A DNA stretch of 64,000 bases from Candidatus Saccharibacteria bacterium UBA2018 (GCA_002335175.1 DDCA01000003.1:1-64000), one strand, 5' to 3'; positions 1 through 9,630 are shown, numbered from the stretch's first letter. The notes: a model not told the origin generated them from the letters alone. Program-made: numbers and translations.

Positions 1-207
1 GTCACAATCCATACGCTCGAACTGCTTGATTACACATACCCGAACGTCAAAATTCGCACCCATGTCAGCTCTGGTACGTATATCCGAAGCCTCGCAGTTG
101 ATATCGGTGAAAAACTTGGTACGGGCGGCTACTGTAGCCGGCTTCGTCGCACGCAAATAGGGGAATGGTCAATCTCGGAAGCCGTATCTGTAGAAGCGAC
201 CACGTAG
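1..207 (+). CDS. truB: tRNA pseudouridine(55) synthase, C-terminal part
   Basis: Only the last 68 codons are in the window; the start lies upstream. The reading frame from base 1 to TAG at 205-207 contains SSGTYIRSLAVDIG followed by LGTGGY and LRRTQIG, the hallmark C-terminal catalytic-domain segment of TruB, which makes pseudouridine 55 in the T-loop of tRNAs. No PUA domain follows, as in many short bacterial TruB proteins. It sits just before the rpsO region, a common neighbourhood (truB-rpsO-pnp) in bacteria. Confidence 0.88.
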   Translation, partial: VTIHTLELLDYTYPNVKIRTHVSSGTYIRSLAVDIGEKLGTGGYCSRLRRTQIGEWSISEAVSVEATT

Positions 208-255
208 CACAACCATACTATTGCTTTTTTATCATAATTATGCTATAATGAAAGA

Positions 256-1038
256 ATGGATTCCGACAAGGAAAAACCAATAAAGCACATTACGCATAAA
301 AGCCTCGAGGATATTCCAGAGGTTGGCGATGACCTGCGTGAACACATCGGCCACAGCTACGATGCCCGCGACATAATTGCCGATGCCTTATACAACAAAA
401 CTTATTACGAATATGCTGTGCATAGGGGCCAGATTGAGGTCAAAGACGTCGATCCAAAGATTCGCCACTCCACGGCTTTCCAGCAATTTATTGCCGAATA
501 TGGCTGGCCGAATGCCAAAGACGACAATGGTATTGAACCGCCCAATCGGTACGATTCTGATGACGAGCCGGACTACGAAGCCTTCCTAGATGCTTTTCTT
601 TCCCGGAGCATAAAAGATGCGGACGAAGGTCCGGCGCTCGACCTTGAGGCGAATCTTGATAACTTTCGGATGTGGCTCATCGTTGAACCCAGCGACCAGC
701 CACTTAATGGCGGCAGCATAGAGCAGTTCCATGCAACTCACCCAGCGCTCCACCGCCTGTATGCCATCATGCCGGAGCTCATGTCAGCTGTTCGCACGTT
801 GGTACGGGACATCTATGTACGTAACACCGGTCAGCACGCTGCGAATGATACCTCCGACTTTGCGGACGAAATGTCACTTGGCGTGAACGACGAACTTGTA
901 AAAGCGATTTACCTTATTTATCAAGTGGCGGGACGCCTGCTAAAGGCGGACGACCGGCAGCGGCAACGCAAAATCCTTGGTCTACCCGAGCAGACTGCCA
1001 GCAAGATTACCGACGCCCACCAAGAGCTTCGGACTTGA
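256..1038 (+). CDS. hypothetical acidic protein, 260 aa
   Basis: I recognise no domain. The protein is soluble, strongly acidic in its first half, and predicted helical in the second half; it has no signal peptide or membrane segment. The start is well supported: a TATAAT box at 244-249 ends 6 nt before the ATG and there is no Shine-Dalgarno site, so the mRNA is probably leaderless. It ends with TGA. It lies between truB and rpsO, so a role near translation is possible but only a guess. Confidence 0.7.
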   Translation: MDSDKEKPIKHITHKSLEDIPEVGDDLREHIGHSYDARDIIADALYNKTYYEYAVHRGQIEVKDVDPKIRHSTAFQQFIAEYGWPNAKDDNGIEPPNRYDSDDEPDYEAFLDAFLSRSIKDADEGPALDLEANLDNFRMWLIVEPSDQPLNGGSIEQFHATHPALHRLYAIMPELMSAVRTLVRDIYVRNTGQHAANDTSDFADEMSLGVNDELVKAIYLIYQVAGRLLKADDRQRQRKILGLPEQTASKITDAHQELRT

Positions 1039-1072
1039 TAGACTAGCTTATCTCTGTTACAATAACCTACTA

Positions 1073-1339
1073 ATGATTACCAACGAGAACAAAGCCAAAG
1101 CCATCGACCTGACGCGTACGCACAAGACCGATGTCGGCTCACCACAAGCTCAAGTATCAATTCTGACAGCCCGGATCAAAGAGATTACCGGCCACTTAAA
1201 AGGCAACAAAGGCGACCACATGGCTCGCCGCGGCCTGATTCAGATGGTCGGACGCCGCAAACGGCTGCTAAAATACTTGGAACGCCGCGACTTCGAAGCC
1301 TACAAGGCTGTGGTTGCCAAACTAAAACTCCGCAAATAA
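1073..1339 (+). CDS. rpsO: 30S ribosomal protein S15
   Basis: 88 aa, the usual S15 length. It contains the family core DVGSPQAQVSILTARI and the C-terminal GRRKRLLKYLERRD segment that binds the 16S rRNA central domain. I chose ATG 1073 rather than an upstream in-frame codon because a TACAAT -10 box (1058-1063) lies 9 nt before it and the family begins here. The stop codon lies inside the terminator hairpin at 1325-1352. Confidence 0.95.
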   Translation: MITNENKAKAIDLTRTHKTDVGSPQAQVSILTARIKEITGHLKGNKGDHMARRGLIQMVGRRKRLLKYLERRDFEAYKAVVAKLKLRK

Positions 1340-1352
1340 CAGCGGAGTTTTT
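1325..1352 (+). terminator. rpsO intrinsic terminator
   Basis: AAACTCCGC pairs with GCGGAGTTT around an 8-nt loop and is followed by a T-run. The hairpin overlaps the rpsO stop codon. Confidence 0.85.
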
Positions 1353-1367
1353 CTTTATACTGGATTT

Positions 1368-1871
1368 ATGGGAACGCGTCTGATAATTCTACGAGGCAAC
1401 TCGGCTAGTGGAAAAACAACAATTGCTCAACGTTTGCAGAAAGAATTAGGCAGAGGCACTGCACTTATAAGCCAGGACGTCGTACGGAGGGAAATACTCC
1501 GCGTCAAAGATACGGCTAATAACCCAAGCCGCGAGATGATCGAACAAATGGTCAGGACAGCATGGGAACTTGGCTTCACGGTAATTCTAGAAGGTATTTT
1601 ATCGAAAAAGCGGTATGGAGATATTGTTAATCGTCTGGTTCGAGATTGTCCGGGAGGCGTCCTAAGTTATTATTTTGATATACCTTTCGCAGAAACGCTA
1701 CGCAGACATTCGACAAAATCGGTGGCGAGTGATTACGGTGAAAAAGAAATGCGTAATTGGTGGAACGCCAAAGACTATCTTGGCATTACAGGCGAAGAAA
1801 CTATTACGGTGAGACATTCGGTTGATGAAATCATCCATATGATATTAAGTGATGTGAAGCGACATATGTAA
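1368..1871 (+). CDS. P-loop kinase-like protein (AAA_33/zeta-toxin type)
   Basis: 167 aa. A Walker A motif GNSASGKTT lies at residues 10-18 after a short beta strand, with an ISQD segment near residue 35 and ILEGIL near residue 70, typical of small P-loop kinases that phosphorylate a nucleoside, sugar or similar small molecule. The substrate cannot be read from the sequence. A TATACT box (1356-1361) lies 6 nt before the ATG, so it is probably leaderless and transcribed alone. No antitoxin-like partner is adjacent. Confidence 0.78.
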   Translation: MGTRLIILRGNSASGKTTIAQRLQKELGRGTALISQDVVRREILRVKDTANNPSREMIEQMVRTAWELGFTVILEGILSKKRYGDIVNRLVRDCPGGVLSYYFDIPFAETLRRHSTKSVASDYGEKEMRNWWNAKDYLGITGEETITVRHSVDEIIHMILSDVKRHM

Positions 1872-1895
1872 TATAGCAGGGTGTACAATAAAACC

Positions 1896-2804
1896 ATGAG
1901 CAAATCGCCCGTTGTGATTGAGCTAAACGGCGTAACCAAGCAATTCGGCCGTTTTAAGGCCGTGGCTGATGCGACGGTAGCAATAGCCAAGGGCGAAGTT
2001 GTCGGCTTCGTTGGGGCGAACGGTGCCGGCAAAACGACTACTATCAGCATGATGCTGGGCTTTTTGGGAGCCACTAAAGGCGAAGTCAGGCTATTCGGTG
2101 AAACAATCCGCCCGCAAACTGCCCATCGTCTGCACGGACGTATTGGCTACGCGTCGGGTGACATGGAGCTACCGCTAAACCTAACAGGCAAACAATATCT
2201 GACATTTCTGTTACACCAATCGAACACAAAGGAAAGCCGGTTAGCTGAACTGATCCAACGGTTGTCGCCACAACTAGACAAGAAAATAGGCAAGCTTTCA
2301 CGCGGAAACCGCCAAAAGATTGCCCTGGTAGCAGCTTTTGTGACCAACCCCGACGTGCTCATTCTCGACGAACCGACCAGCGGGCTGGACCCGGCCATGC
2401 AAGAGGCCTTTTTAGCATTAGTCCGCGACACTCAGGCCAATGGTAAAACCGTTTTTATGTCATCGCACTATTTGCAGGAAGTCATGGATGCTTGCAGCCG
2501 GGTTATCCTGATGCACAATGGAAAAATAATCCTCGACAAGCTAACCGATGAGCTGCTGACCCAGGGCGGGAAGCACATCACCATTAAAAGTGCGTACCGG
2601 CCGACGAAGCCGCCCAAAAAGGCCGAAGAAGTCGAAACGTCATTTGAAGATGGGCTTTTAACTATGAAATTCGTTTACAAAACGGATGTAGCAGAGCTGC
2701 AAAGCTGGCTGGCAGCCGTGAAACAGCTGAAAGACGTGGAAATAAGCGAATACAACCTGGAAGAAACATTCAAGTCGCTCTACGAAGCAGAGGAGACCGC
2801 CTGA
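1896..2804 (+). CDS. ABC-2 type transporter, ATP-binding protein
   Basis: 302 aa. Walker A GANGAGKTT is near residue 40, signature LSRGNRQ near residue 135, and Walker B VLILDEP follows, then the H-loop SSHYLQE. It powers export by the permease encoded next, with which it overlaps by one base. A GTG further upstream would sit in the promoter; I prefer ATG 1896 because a TACAAT box (1884-1889) ends 6 nt before it, giving a leaderless mRNA. The substrate is unknown; drug, lipid or bacteriocin export are possibilities. Confidence 0.9.
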   Translation: MSKSPVVIELNGVTKQFGRFKAVADATVAIAKGEVVGFVGANGAGKTTTISMMLGFLGATKGEVRLFGETIRPQTAHRLHGRIGYASGDMELPLNLTGKQYLTFLLHQSNTKESRLAELIQRLSPQLDKKIGKLSRGNRQKIALVAAFVTNPDVLILDEPTSGLDPAMQEAFLALVRDTQANGKTVFMSSHYLQEVMDACSRVILMHNGKIILDKLTDELLTQGGKHITIKSAYRPTKPPKKAEEVETSFEDGLLTMKFVYKTDVAELQSWLAAVKQLKDVEISEYNLEETFKSLYEAEETA

Positions 2805-3601
2805 TGATGCGCTCGGTGTATCTGAAAACGCTGTATGACAAACGGTACTTTTTGTTCGGCTGGACGATTGCATTTGCGGCTATTGCGGCGCTTCTTGCGA
2901 GCTTTTACCCGGCCATGCACCAGGATGGTGCCATTGATGAGCTGTTAAAAAGCATGCCGGCGGCATTCCAAGGGCTCATCGGCAGTTTGGCCGATCTGAG
3001 TCGGTTCGATACGTACATTGCGTCACAGCTTTTTGATATCCGTATGCCGCTAATTGCCGGCATAATGGCAATTATTCTTGGCATCGGGCTATCTGTGAAC
3101 GATGAAGAAAAAGGTGAGTTGAGGACAGTGCTTAGCCTGCCGATTGGCCGCACGAAGCTCCTTGTTCAGAAATGGTTCGCCATGCTGACAATAATGGTTG
3201 TCGTTGTGCTCGGTATGGTAGCCGGTATGTACGCTGTTTTGCCGTTTATCGACATAGCCAGCATTGAACCCGATGTCGTGGTACGCCTCAGCGCCATGAC
3301 GCTGCTGATTATGGTAACGTTCGGAACTATTCCGTTCGCGGTTGGGTTTGCGTCGGGAAGGCGGGCGGCTGCTACCGGCATCAGTATCCTCATTATTATC
3401 GGCAGCTTCATCCTGTCGACGTTTGGCCAGGCCGTCGATTGGCTATCTGACTACGAAAAATTGTCGTTACTGCATTACTTTCCGGCTGTCGACATAGTAA
3501 AGGACGGGATTCAGGCGTCTGACGCACTCGTGTTTGCTATCGTGACGATTGGCTTACTTGCAGCGTCTATCGTTATATTCCGTGGCCGTGACATCGCCTA
3601 A
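2804..3601 (+). CDS. ABC-2 type transporter, permease
   Basis: 265 aa with about six hydrophobic helices: one near residues 20-35, then paired helices between residues 85 and 210, and a last one near 240-258. The cytoplasmic stretch NDEEKGELRTVLSLPIGR is typical of ABC-2 permeases of the Bcr/Nod type. It overlaps the ATPase gene by one base (translational coupling) and forms a two-gene exporter with it. Confidence 0.88.
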   Translation: MMRSVYLKTLYDKRYFLFGWTIAFAAIAALLASFYPAMHQDGAIDELLKSMPAAFQGLIGSLADLSRFDTYIASQLFDIRMPLIAGIMAIILGIGLSVNDEEKGELRTVLSLPIGRTKLLVQKWFAMLTIMVVVVLGMVAGMYAVLPFIDIASIEPDVVVRLSAMTLLIMVTFGTIPFAVGFASGRRAAATGISILIIIGSFILSTFGQAVDWLSDYEKLSLLHYFPAVDIVKDGIQASDALVFAIVTIGLLAASIVIFRGRDIA

Positions 3602-3617
3602 ATCGCTAAATTGCGGT

Positions 3618-3717
3618 AAAATAAGTAGGTACAAACGCGGAAGGTGATAGATACGAGGGCTTTTTAGACAAGGCTTCGCACCTGTTACTCTCCGCCTAAT
3701 GAAAGGAGACTCATATT
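3618..3717 (+). promoter_or_regulatory. pnp promoter and folded leader
   Basis: A TAAAAT -10 box (about 3618) is followed by a leader of about 90 nt. In it GCGGA and AGGTG near 3638-3648 can pair with CACCT and CTCCGC near 3680-3698, making a long stem just upstream of the AAAGGAG Shine-Dalgarno site. In other bacteria a 5' hairpin of pnp mRNA is the target of PNPase autoregulation; that role here is inference. Confidence 0.5.
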
Positions 3718-5829
3718 ATGAGTACTATTAACCCGAACGGGAAAGAGATTACCTCTGTTTCCGTAGATTTTTGCGGTAAGCCGCTAACCCTAGAAGTCAA
3801 TCGAGTCGGTTTCCGGACGACAGCCAGTGTACTGGTAAAGTACGGTGACACCGTTGTTCTGGGTACGACGATGGTCGGTACACGTCCGGTCGTACTGGAT
3901 TATTTCCCGCTTTCAATCGACTATGAAGAAAAAATGTATGCAGCTGGCAAGATTTCTGGCAGCCGGTTCATCAAACGAGAAGGCCGTCCAAGCGACGAAG
4001 CTATCCTAATCGGCCGATTGATTGACCGCCCAATCCGGCCCTTGTTCCCGAAAGGCTACCGCCAGGAAGTCCAGGTTGTTTCGTCAGTCTTATCAATGGA
4101 TCCGAACTTCCGGCCAGACGCTGTCGGTATGATTGCCGCATCAAGTGCTTTAATGCTGAGCGGCGCACCATTTGACGGTCCCGTTGCCGGAATCCGGGTC
4201 GGCCGGGTCAATGGTGAATTCAAAGCATTCCTCACGCCGGAAGAGCGCGAACAAAGCGACATCGACCTGGTTGTCGCCGGTATCGAGAGCGGCATCACCA
4301 TGGTTGAAGCTGGTCTGAATGAGGTGTCAGAAGAAGACATTGCCGCGGCACTTGAGTGGGCGTTCAAAGCCTACCAGCCTGCCATTGCACTCCAGAAAGA
4401 GTTAGCTGAGAAACTGGCTCCAAAAGCTCTCGAATACAACTTGGTGCTGCCAAACGAGGATGTCCAGGCCAAAGTCGACGAATGGATTGCCGACAAGTTA
4501 GGCGCGGCGCTTCGCAAGCCGTATCCGGAACGCAACGAGATGGTTAACGACCTTCGCTGGGAATTCCACGAAAAAATGGCCGAAGCTAACCCAGAGGGAT
4601 ACGAAGACCTGCGTGACGAATACGATGAAGCCTTTACTAGTGCGCTTCACAAAGACGTCCGCCGCGGTATCGTCGAAGAGCAGACCCGTCCCGACGGCCG
4701 AAGCCTCGATGAAATCCGCCCACTTTCTTCAGAAGTCGGCATTTTGCCCCGTGCTCACGGTTCGAGCCTCTTCACGCGTGGCGTGACCCAAGGCATGAAC
4801 ATCGTGACATTGGCACCACTAAGCTATGCCCAAATGGTAGACACCATGGAAGTCACTGATGGCGAACGGCGCTACATGCACCATTACAACGCACCCGGAT
4901 ACACCGTTGGTGAAGTCCGCCGCCTTGGTAGCCCTGGCCGCCGCGAAATCGGCCACGGATACTTGGCCGAGCGTGCCGTTATACCGGTACTTCCAACCGA
5001 AGAAGAATTTCCCTATGCAATTCGCAGCGTGACTGAAATCATGAGCCAAAACGGTTCAACCAGCATGGCCGCAACATGTTCCAGCGTCCTGGCGCTTATG
5101 GACGCTGGTGTGCCGCTTAAACGGCCGGTTTCCGGTATTGCCATGGGCCTAATGCTCGACGGTGACAAACCGTACGTCCTAAGCGACATTGCCGACGCCG
5201 AGGACTTTGCCGGCGACATGGACTTTAAAGTCACCGGAACCAGCGAAGGAATCACGGCGATACAAATGGACATGAAAGTTCATGGATTGCCGGTCGAAAT
5301 CCTGAAAGAAGCAATTACCAAAGCCAAGCCAGGCCGTTTGCATATTTTGGAACACATGCTTTCAACGATTGCCGCACCACGCGTCTCCTTAAGTCCGCAT
5401 GCACCACGCATCGAAAAAATTAAGATTAACCCAGATAAAATTGGGGCAGTCATTGGTAAAGGCGGGGAAGTTATCAATAAGATTACTGCCGAGACCGGTG
5501 CCGAAATCGACATCAAGGATGACGGTCTGATTACCGTTGCCAGCCCGAACGGCGAGAATATCCAAAAGGCTCTCGATTGGATTAAGAGCCTAACGGAAGA
5601 GCCGGAAGTTGGTCGTATTTACGACGGCGTTGTCGTCAGCATTAAAGACTTCGGTGCATTCGTGAACATTATGCCAGGAATTGACGGGATGGTTCACATA
5701 TCGCAGCTGTCTGACAAACGGGTTGAAAAGGTAACCGATGTACTGCACGAAGGCCAGGAAGTTAAAGTTAAGCTGACTGCCATCGACGAACGCGGCCGGC
5801 TTTCCCTGAGCCTCAAAGACGCCCAGTAG
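3718..5829 (+). CDS. pnp: polyribonucleotide nucleotidyltransferase (PNPase)
   Basis: 703 aa, full length for PNPase, the phosphorolytic 3'-5' exoribonuclease. Two RNase PH domains are visible (residues about 10-225 and 325-545, the second with HGSSLFTRGVTQ and the GDMDFKVTGT catalytic segment), then a KH domain with IGKGGEVINKI near residue 580, and a C-terminal S1 domain with GAFVNIMPGIDGMVH near residue 650. A Shine-Dalgarno AAAGGAG precedes the ATG by 9 nt. With RNase J downstream it forms the RNA-decay equipment of this region. Confidence 0.97.
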   Translation: MSTINPNGKEITSVSVDFCGKPLTLEVNRVGFRTTASVLVKYGDTVVLGTTMVGTRPVVLDYFPLSIDYEEKMYAAGKISGSRFIKREGRPSDEAILIGRLIDRPIRPLFPKGYRQEVQVVSSVLSMDPNFRPDAVGMIAASSALMLSGAPFDGPVAGIRVGRVNGEFKAFLTPEEREQSDIDLVVAGIESGITMVEAGLNEVSEEDIAAALEWAFKAYQPAIALQKELAEKLAPKALEYNLVLPNEDVQAKVDEWIADKLGAALRKPYPERNEMVNDLRWEFHEKMAEANPEGYEDLRDEYDEAFTSALHKDVRRGIVEEQTRPDGRSLDEIRPLSSEVGILPRAHGSSLFTRGVTQGMNIVTLAPLSYAQMVDTMEVTDGERRYMHHYNAPGYTVGEVRRLGSPGRREIGHGYLAERAVIPVLPTEEEFPYAIRSVTEIMSQNGSTSMAATCSSVLALMDAGVPLKRPVSGIAMGLMLDGDKPYVLSDIADAEDFAGDMDFKVTGTSEGITAIQMDMKVHGLPVEILKEAITKAKPGRLHILEHMLSTIAAPRVSLSPHAPRIEKIKINPDKIGAVIGKGGEVINKITAETGAEIDIKDDGLITVASPNGENIQKALDWIKSLTEEPEVGRIYDGVVVSIKDFGAFVNIMPGIDGMVHISQLSDKRVEKVTDVLHEGQEVKVKLTAIDERGRLSLSLKDAQ

Positions 5830-5854
5830 TAGGCGTAGGCCTCTGGCCGTGAAG

Positions 5855-5886
5855 ATACCCCCGTTTCAAAACGAAGGGGTATTTTC
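5855..5886 (+). terminator. pnp intrinsic terminator
   Basis: ATACCCC pairs with GGGGTAT and, inside it, CGTTT with AAACG, followed by TTTTC. Confidence 0.8.
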
Positions 5887-5969
5887 ATAGTTGGGCCACA
5901 GTACGACAATCGCAGTTATTGAATAATTCGCCGCAGAGTATAATAAGTTCATAGTCCGAAGGAGGGAAC

Positions 5970-6767
5970 GTGCAAGCAAAAGAGGCTGAAACGAAGCAGC
6001 AACGGTGGGCACTGGCAGCCGGGGCAGCGCTACTGTTCATTATTGGAGTTTGTTTAGCGGTGTGGCTGCTAGGTTGGTCACAGCCGAATAAAAAAGATTA
6101 CCAGCAGGCAAAAACGGCCGTAGCCGGACTTCAGAAGGAGTATGACAAACTGAGCAGCGCGCTTTCCAGTTATACGAGTAACGTGACGATCAGTTTGAAC
6201 AGCGCGGCGACGGCAAAAAGCAAAACTGCTTACGAAACCTCTGTTACCAACCTGAATAAAACATTCGACAAGATTAGTGACATGAAAGCGCTGCGTAACG
6301 ACGACGTTAAAACGGCGTTCGACAACCTGAGCGCGCGAAAGGATAAAATCCTGTCATATACCAACGGCTACGCTGTTCTACGAAAATCATTTGTTGCGTG
6401 TTCGGACGTATTCGATGTCATCACGAGTAAAGGCAGCGCCAAATCAATAGCCGCGGCCCATTCCACGGCAGCCAAGGATTGTTTACCTGAACTAGATACC
6501 CTGAAACAGTCAAAAACACAGGTTTTTGCCAATTATGGCCGTGATTTTGGCCAAGCGGTGCGGGACCGTCAGACCGCGTTCGACAGCTACGCTGATGGAA
6601 AGCAGTCAGCGGACAAAACAACCAGCCAAATCGAGAAAATCGGTGCCAAGCTCAAGACGATATTTAATATTACGGCTGCCTTGCAAAAAGCCCGTGATGA
6701 CGCCTCGGCCGTCGATTTGTTCAAAAAGCTGAACCAAGTCCTCGACGATCAGATTAAGAAGGCGTAA
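5970..6767 (+). CDS. membrane-anchored coiled-coil protein, 265 aa
   Basis: I recognise no family. A single transmembrane helix at about residues 12-34 is followed by an extracytoplasmic region of about 230 residues rich in Lys, Ala, Asp and Ser with long helical, coiled-coil-like stretches. The start is GTG, supported by an AAGGAGG Shine-Dalgarno site 5 nt upstream and a TATAAT-like box near 5939. It ends 8 nt before the UDG gene, so the two are probably co-transcribed. Confidence 0.72.
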   Translation: MQAKEAETKQQRWALAAGAALLFIIGVCLAVWLLGWSQPNKKDYQQAKTAVAGLQKEYDKLSSALSSYTSNVTISLNSAATAKSKTAYETSVTNLNKTFDKISDMKALRNDDVKTAFDNLSARKDKILSYTNGYAVLRKSFVACSDVFDVITSKGSAKSIAAAHSTAAKDCLPELDTLKQSKTQVFANYGRDFGQAVRDRQTAFDSYADGKQSADKTTSQIEKIGAKLKTIFNITAALQKARDDASAVDLFKKLNQVLDDQIKKA

Positions 6768-6775
6768 CCTTACGG

Positions 6776-7348
6776 ATGGATAAACAGGCTGAACTCGACA
6801 AGCTGAAACAAGCCATTTTAGATAATAGGGTAACCCCCGAGCTGGCGGAACAGGCAACTAATTTAGTCATGGGCGACGGCAATATCGATGCCAGCATCGT
6901 GTTTATCGGTGAGGCGCCCGGCAAAAACGAAGACGAGCAGGGGCTGCCATTTGTCGGTGCGGCCGGCAAGTTTTTGAACGAGATGCTAGCGAGCGCCGGC
7001 ATGGACCGTTCCGACGTCTACATCACCAACATTGTCAAATACCGTCCGCCGAATAACCGTGACCCGCTGCCTGAAGAGAAAAAGGCATTTTGGCCGTACC
7101 TCTTGAAGCAGCTGCAGATTATCGGGCCGAAAGTTGTCGTAACATTAGGCCGCCACAGTATGGAATATTTTCTTCCGGACATGAAAATCAGCCAGATACA
7201 CGGGCAAGCCAAGCGGATACAATTCGGTGATGAAAAAATAGTCATAGTACCGTTGTACCATCCGGCGGCAGCGCTTTATAACGGCAGCATGCGCCAAACG
7301 TTAATCGACGACTTTCTGAACGTGCCACTCATCATTAAAAAGCTGTAA
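6776..7348 (+). CDS. uracil-DNA glycosylase, family 4-like, without cysteines
   Basis: 190 aa. Motif A GEAPGKNEDEQGLPF near residue 46 and the C-terminal motif HPAAALYNGSMRQ near residue 163 identify a family 4/5 UDG, which removes uracil from DNA. Unlike typical family 4 enzymes the sequence has no cysteine at all, so the four-Cys iron-sulfur cluster cannot form. It follows the membrane protein gene by 8 nt. Confidence 0.9.
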   Translation: MDKQAELDKLKQAILDNRVTPELAEQATNLVMGDGNIDASIVFIGEAPGKNEDEQGLPFVGAAGKFLNEMLASAGMDRSDVYITNIVKYRPPNNRDPLPEEKKAFWPYLLKQLQIIGPKVVVTLGRHSMEYFLPDMKISQIHGQAKRIQFGDEKIVIVPLYHPAAALYNGSMRQTLIDDFLNVPLIIKKL

Positions 7349-7374
7349 AACTTGCAAAATTGGCCATAGTTTGC

Positions 7375-7491
7375 TATAATAAGAGCTACTACAAGAGGGA
7401 ACCGACTGATTTTTACCTAAAACCCCTCGCTAGCACTCATTTACTTTCGAAATTAAAATAAATTCTTTCAAAAAAGGAGAATATACAATTT
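7375..7491 (+). promoter_or_regulatory. promoter and leader of RNase J gene
   Basis: A TATAAT box near 7375-7380 is followed by a leader of about 110 nt in which GAGGG (about 7394) can pair with CCCTC (about 7425) inside flanking AGCTA/GCTAGC. The Shine-Dalgarno AAAGGAGA precedes the ATG by 11 nt. Leader folding could serve autoregulation, but this is inference. Confidence 0.45.
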
Positions 7492-9618
7492 ATGGGTCAA
7501 CGACGACTCGCGAAGCCGCAATCTGATGATATGTCTAAGCGGCCAGACAATACCAATAAAAAACGCAAAAGTGACAATACCGTCATCAATAACACCAGCA
7601 CCCGCCGTGGTGAGGTGTTTAGGGCGCAGCGCCGCACGTCAGAGGACGTTAATTTACGCGCCAGCCAGCACATTATCAACATTCCAGTAAATAAGAGCAT
7701 CTACAACGGCTACGAAGGCCGGCAGTTTAGCATTGCCGACCAAAAGAAGCAGCCAAAAGTGCCAGGTCCGAAACTCCGCGTCATGCCAATTGGCGGACTG
7801 GGCGAAATGGGTATCGGCAAGAACATGATGGCCATCGAATACGAAAACGACATCATTGTTATTGACTGCGGATTCTTGTTCCCGGGCGGTGATTACCCGG
7901 GCATCAATTACATTATTCCTGACACTACCTACCTAGAAGCTAACAAGCACAAGATCCGCGGACATGTCTTTACGCACGGCCACCTGGACCATATTGGCGC
8001 CTTCCGGCACATTGTCCACAAAATCCCGGCACCGGTATATGCGAGCAAATTCACCATCGGTATGCTCAAACGTACCATGGAGGAGAGCCAAAGCGGCTAT
8101 GAGCCCGAATACTACGAACTAAACCCGGAACTCCACGAGCGCGTACAGCTGGGTGATAGTTTCTCGATTGAACTCGTGCGAGTCAATCACTCAATCCCTG
8201 ACGCCACAGCCGTCGTTATCCGCACGCCACTCGGTGTATTGGTAGACAGCGGCGACTGGCGTTTCGAAGACGAACCGGTCGACGGTAAAAAGTTTGACCT
8301 AGAGCGGCTGACCGAGATTGCCACCAAAGAAGGTATTTTGATGTTTATGAACGAGAGTACCAACTGCGAAAGCGACGGTACCCACACCCATGGCGAGTTC
8401 GATATTCAGGTCAGCATGGGACAAGCAATGGAGAAGTATCCGAACTCACGTTTGATTTTAAGCTGTTTCTCAAGCCAAATTCACCGTATGCAGGTTATCC
8501 TCGACGAAGCCAAGAAACACGACCGTAAAGTCGCCTTCGCTGGCTACAGCATGATACAGAATATGGAAGTAGCCCTTCGTGCCGGCGTCATAAAGGTTCC
8601 AAAGGACGTTGTCATGAAAATGGAAGACATCGTCAAGCTGCCAGATGGCAAAGTAACAATTGTTTGTACCGGTTCTCAGGGCGAATTCAATGCCGTCTTG
8701 AACCGCATGGCAAGCGGTGCTCACAAGCACATCAAGATAAAGAACAGTGACGTTGTCGTGTTCAGCTCGAACCCAATCCCTGGTAACGAAAAGTATGTTG
8801 TCCGGACTATCGACGGCCTGATGCGCGAAGGCTCAGAAGTCGTTCAGAACGGCAAGACGCACCTGACCGGCATTGGTCCGCTCCACCTTTCTGGACACGG
8901 CTACTACGACGACCACGTTAAGCTGATTAATGCTCTCAACCCAACCTACTACATGCCGATTCATGGTGAATTCCATATGCTCGTACACAACGCCCGCCTG
9001 GCCGAAAAAGAAGCCGGCATCCCACGCAAGAATATCTTTGTTTGTGACGCTGGTGATGTTATTGAAATCACTCCGGATGGTGCCCGCAAGAATGGCCGTA
9101 TACCGGTTGGCGGCATCATGTACGATGATTCTGGTGCCATCGTGTCCGAAGTTGTCCTAAAAGACCGCATTCACATGGCAAACGAGGGCATGTTTGTCGT
9201 CGTCCTAACTGTCCAGCGGGGAACCGGACGTCTGCTGACGAGTCCGGACATCATCTCGCGCGGGTTTATTTACCTGCGTGATTCCGAAGAACTGATGGGA
9301 CTTATCCGTCAATACCTCAAGCAAAAGGTTGCCCGTGGCTTCAGTGGCAAAAAGATTGACCTCGACCAAATGAAAAAGGAAATCAAAGACGAAATTACCC
9401 ACGTGCTATACGACCAGACGCGCCGGACGCCAATTGTCATTCCCGTCATCAACGAGATTGGCGGCAGTTCAACCCAGAGCCAACAGGGCGCTAACCGTTC
9501 GCAGCAGCAGAAGCAGCCAGCGTTTAAACGCCCCGAGCCTAAGCAGTTCCAGCCACCACAGGTGCCCGACACTGAAGTCATCGCCCCCAAGACTCCCCGC
9601 GAAAACCGCGGTTACTAA
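7492..9618 (+). CDS. rnj: ribonuclease J
   Basis: 708 aa. Residues about 100-650 form the RNase J core: metallo-beta-lactamase fold with the zinc motif FTHGHLDHIGA near residue 160, an inserted beta-CASP domain with FSSNPIPGNE, and the C-terminal domain with GRLLTSPDIISRGF. It degrades and processes RNA as a 5'-3' exo/endonuclease. The first 95 residues are a basic, low-complexity extension and the tail is rich in Gln and Pro (residues about 655-708), both likely disordered; such extensions are common in actinobacterial and CPR homologues. Confidence 0.95.
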   Translation: MGQRRLAKPQSDDMSKRPDNTNKKRKSDNTVINNTSTRRGEVFRAQRRTSEDVNLRASQHIINIPVNKSIYNGYEGRQFSIADQKKQPKVPGPKLRVMPIGGLGEMGIGKNMMAIEYENDIIVIDCGFLFPGGDYPGINYIIPDTTYLEANKHKIRGHVFTHGHLDHIGAFRHIVHKIPAPVYASKFTIGMLKRTMEESQSGYEPEYYELNPELHERVQLGDSFSIELVRVNHSIPDATAVVIRTPLGVLVDSGDWRFEDEPVDGKKFDLERLTEIATKEGILMFMNESTNCESDGTHTHGEFDIQVSMGQAMEKYPNSRLILSCFSSQIHRMQVILDEAKKHDRKVAFAGYSMIQNMEVALRAGVIKVPKDVVMKMEDIVKLPDGKVTIVCTGSQGEFNAVLNRMASGAHKHIKIKNSDVVVFSSNPIPGNEKYVVRTIDGLMREGSEVVQNGKTHLTGIGPLHLSGHGYYDDHVKLINALNPTYYMPIHGEFHMLVHNARLAEKEAGIPRKNIFVCDAGDVIEITPDGARKNGRIPVGGIMYDDSGAIVSEVVLKDRIHMANEGMFVVVLTVQRGTGRLLTSPDIISRGFIYLRDSEELMGLIRQYLKQKVARGFSGKKIDLDQMKKEIKDEITHVLYDQTRRTPIVIPVINEIGGSSTQSQQGANRSQQQKQPAFKRPEPKQFQPPQVPDTEVIAPKTPRENRGY

Positions 9619-9630
9619 ACGGCTTCGCCT

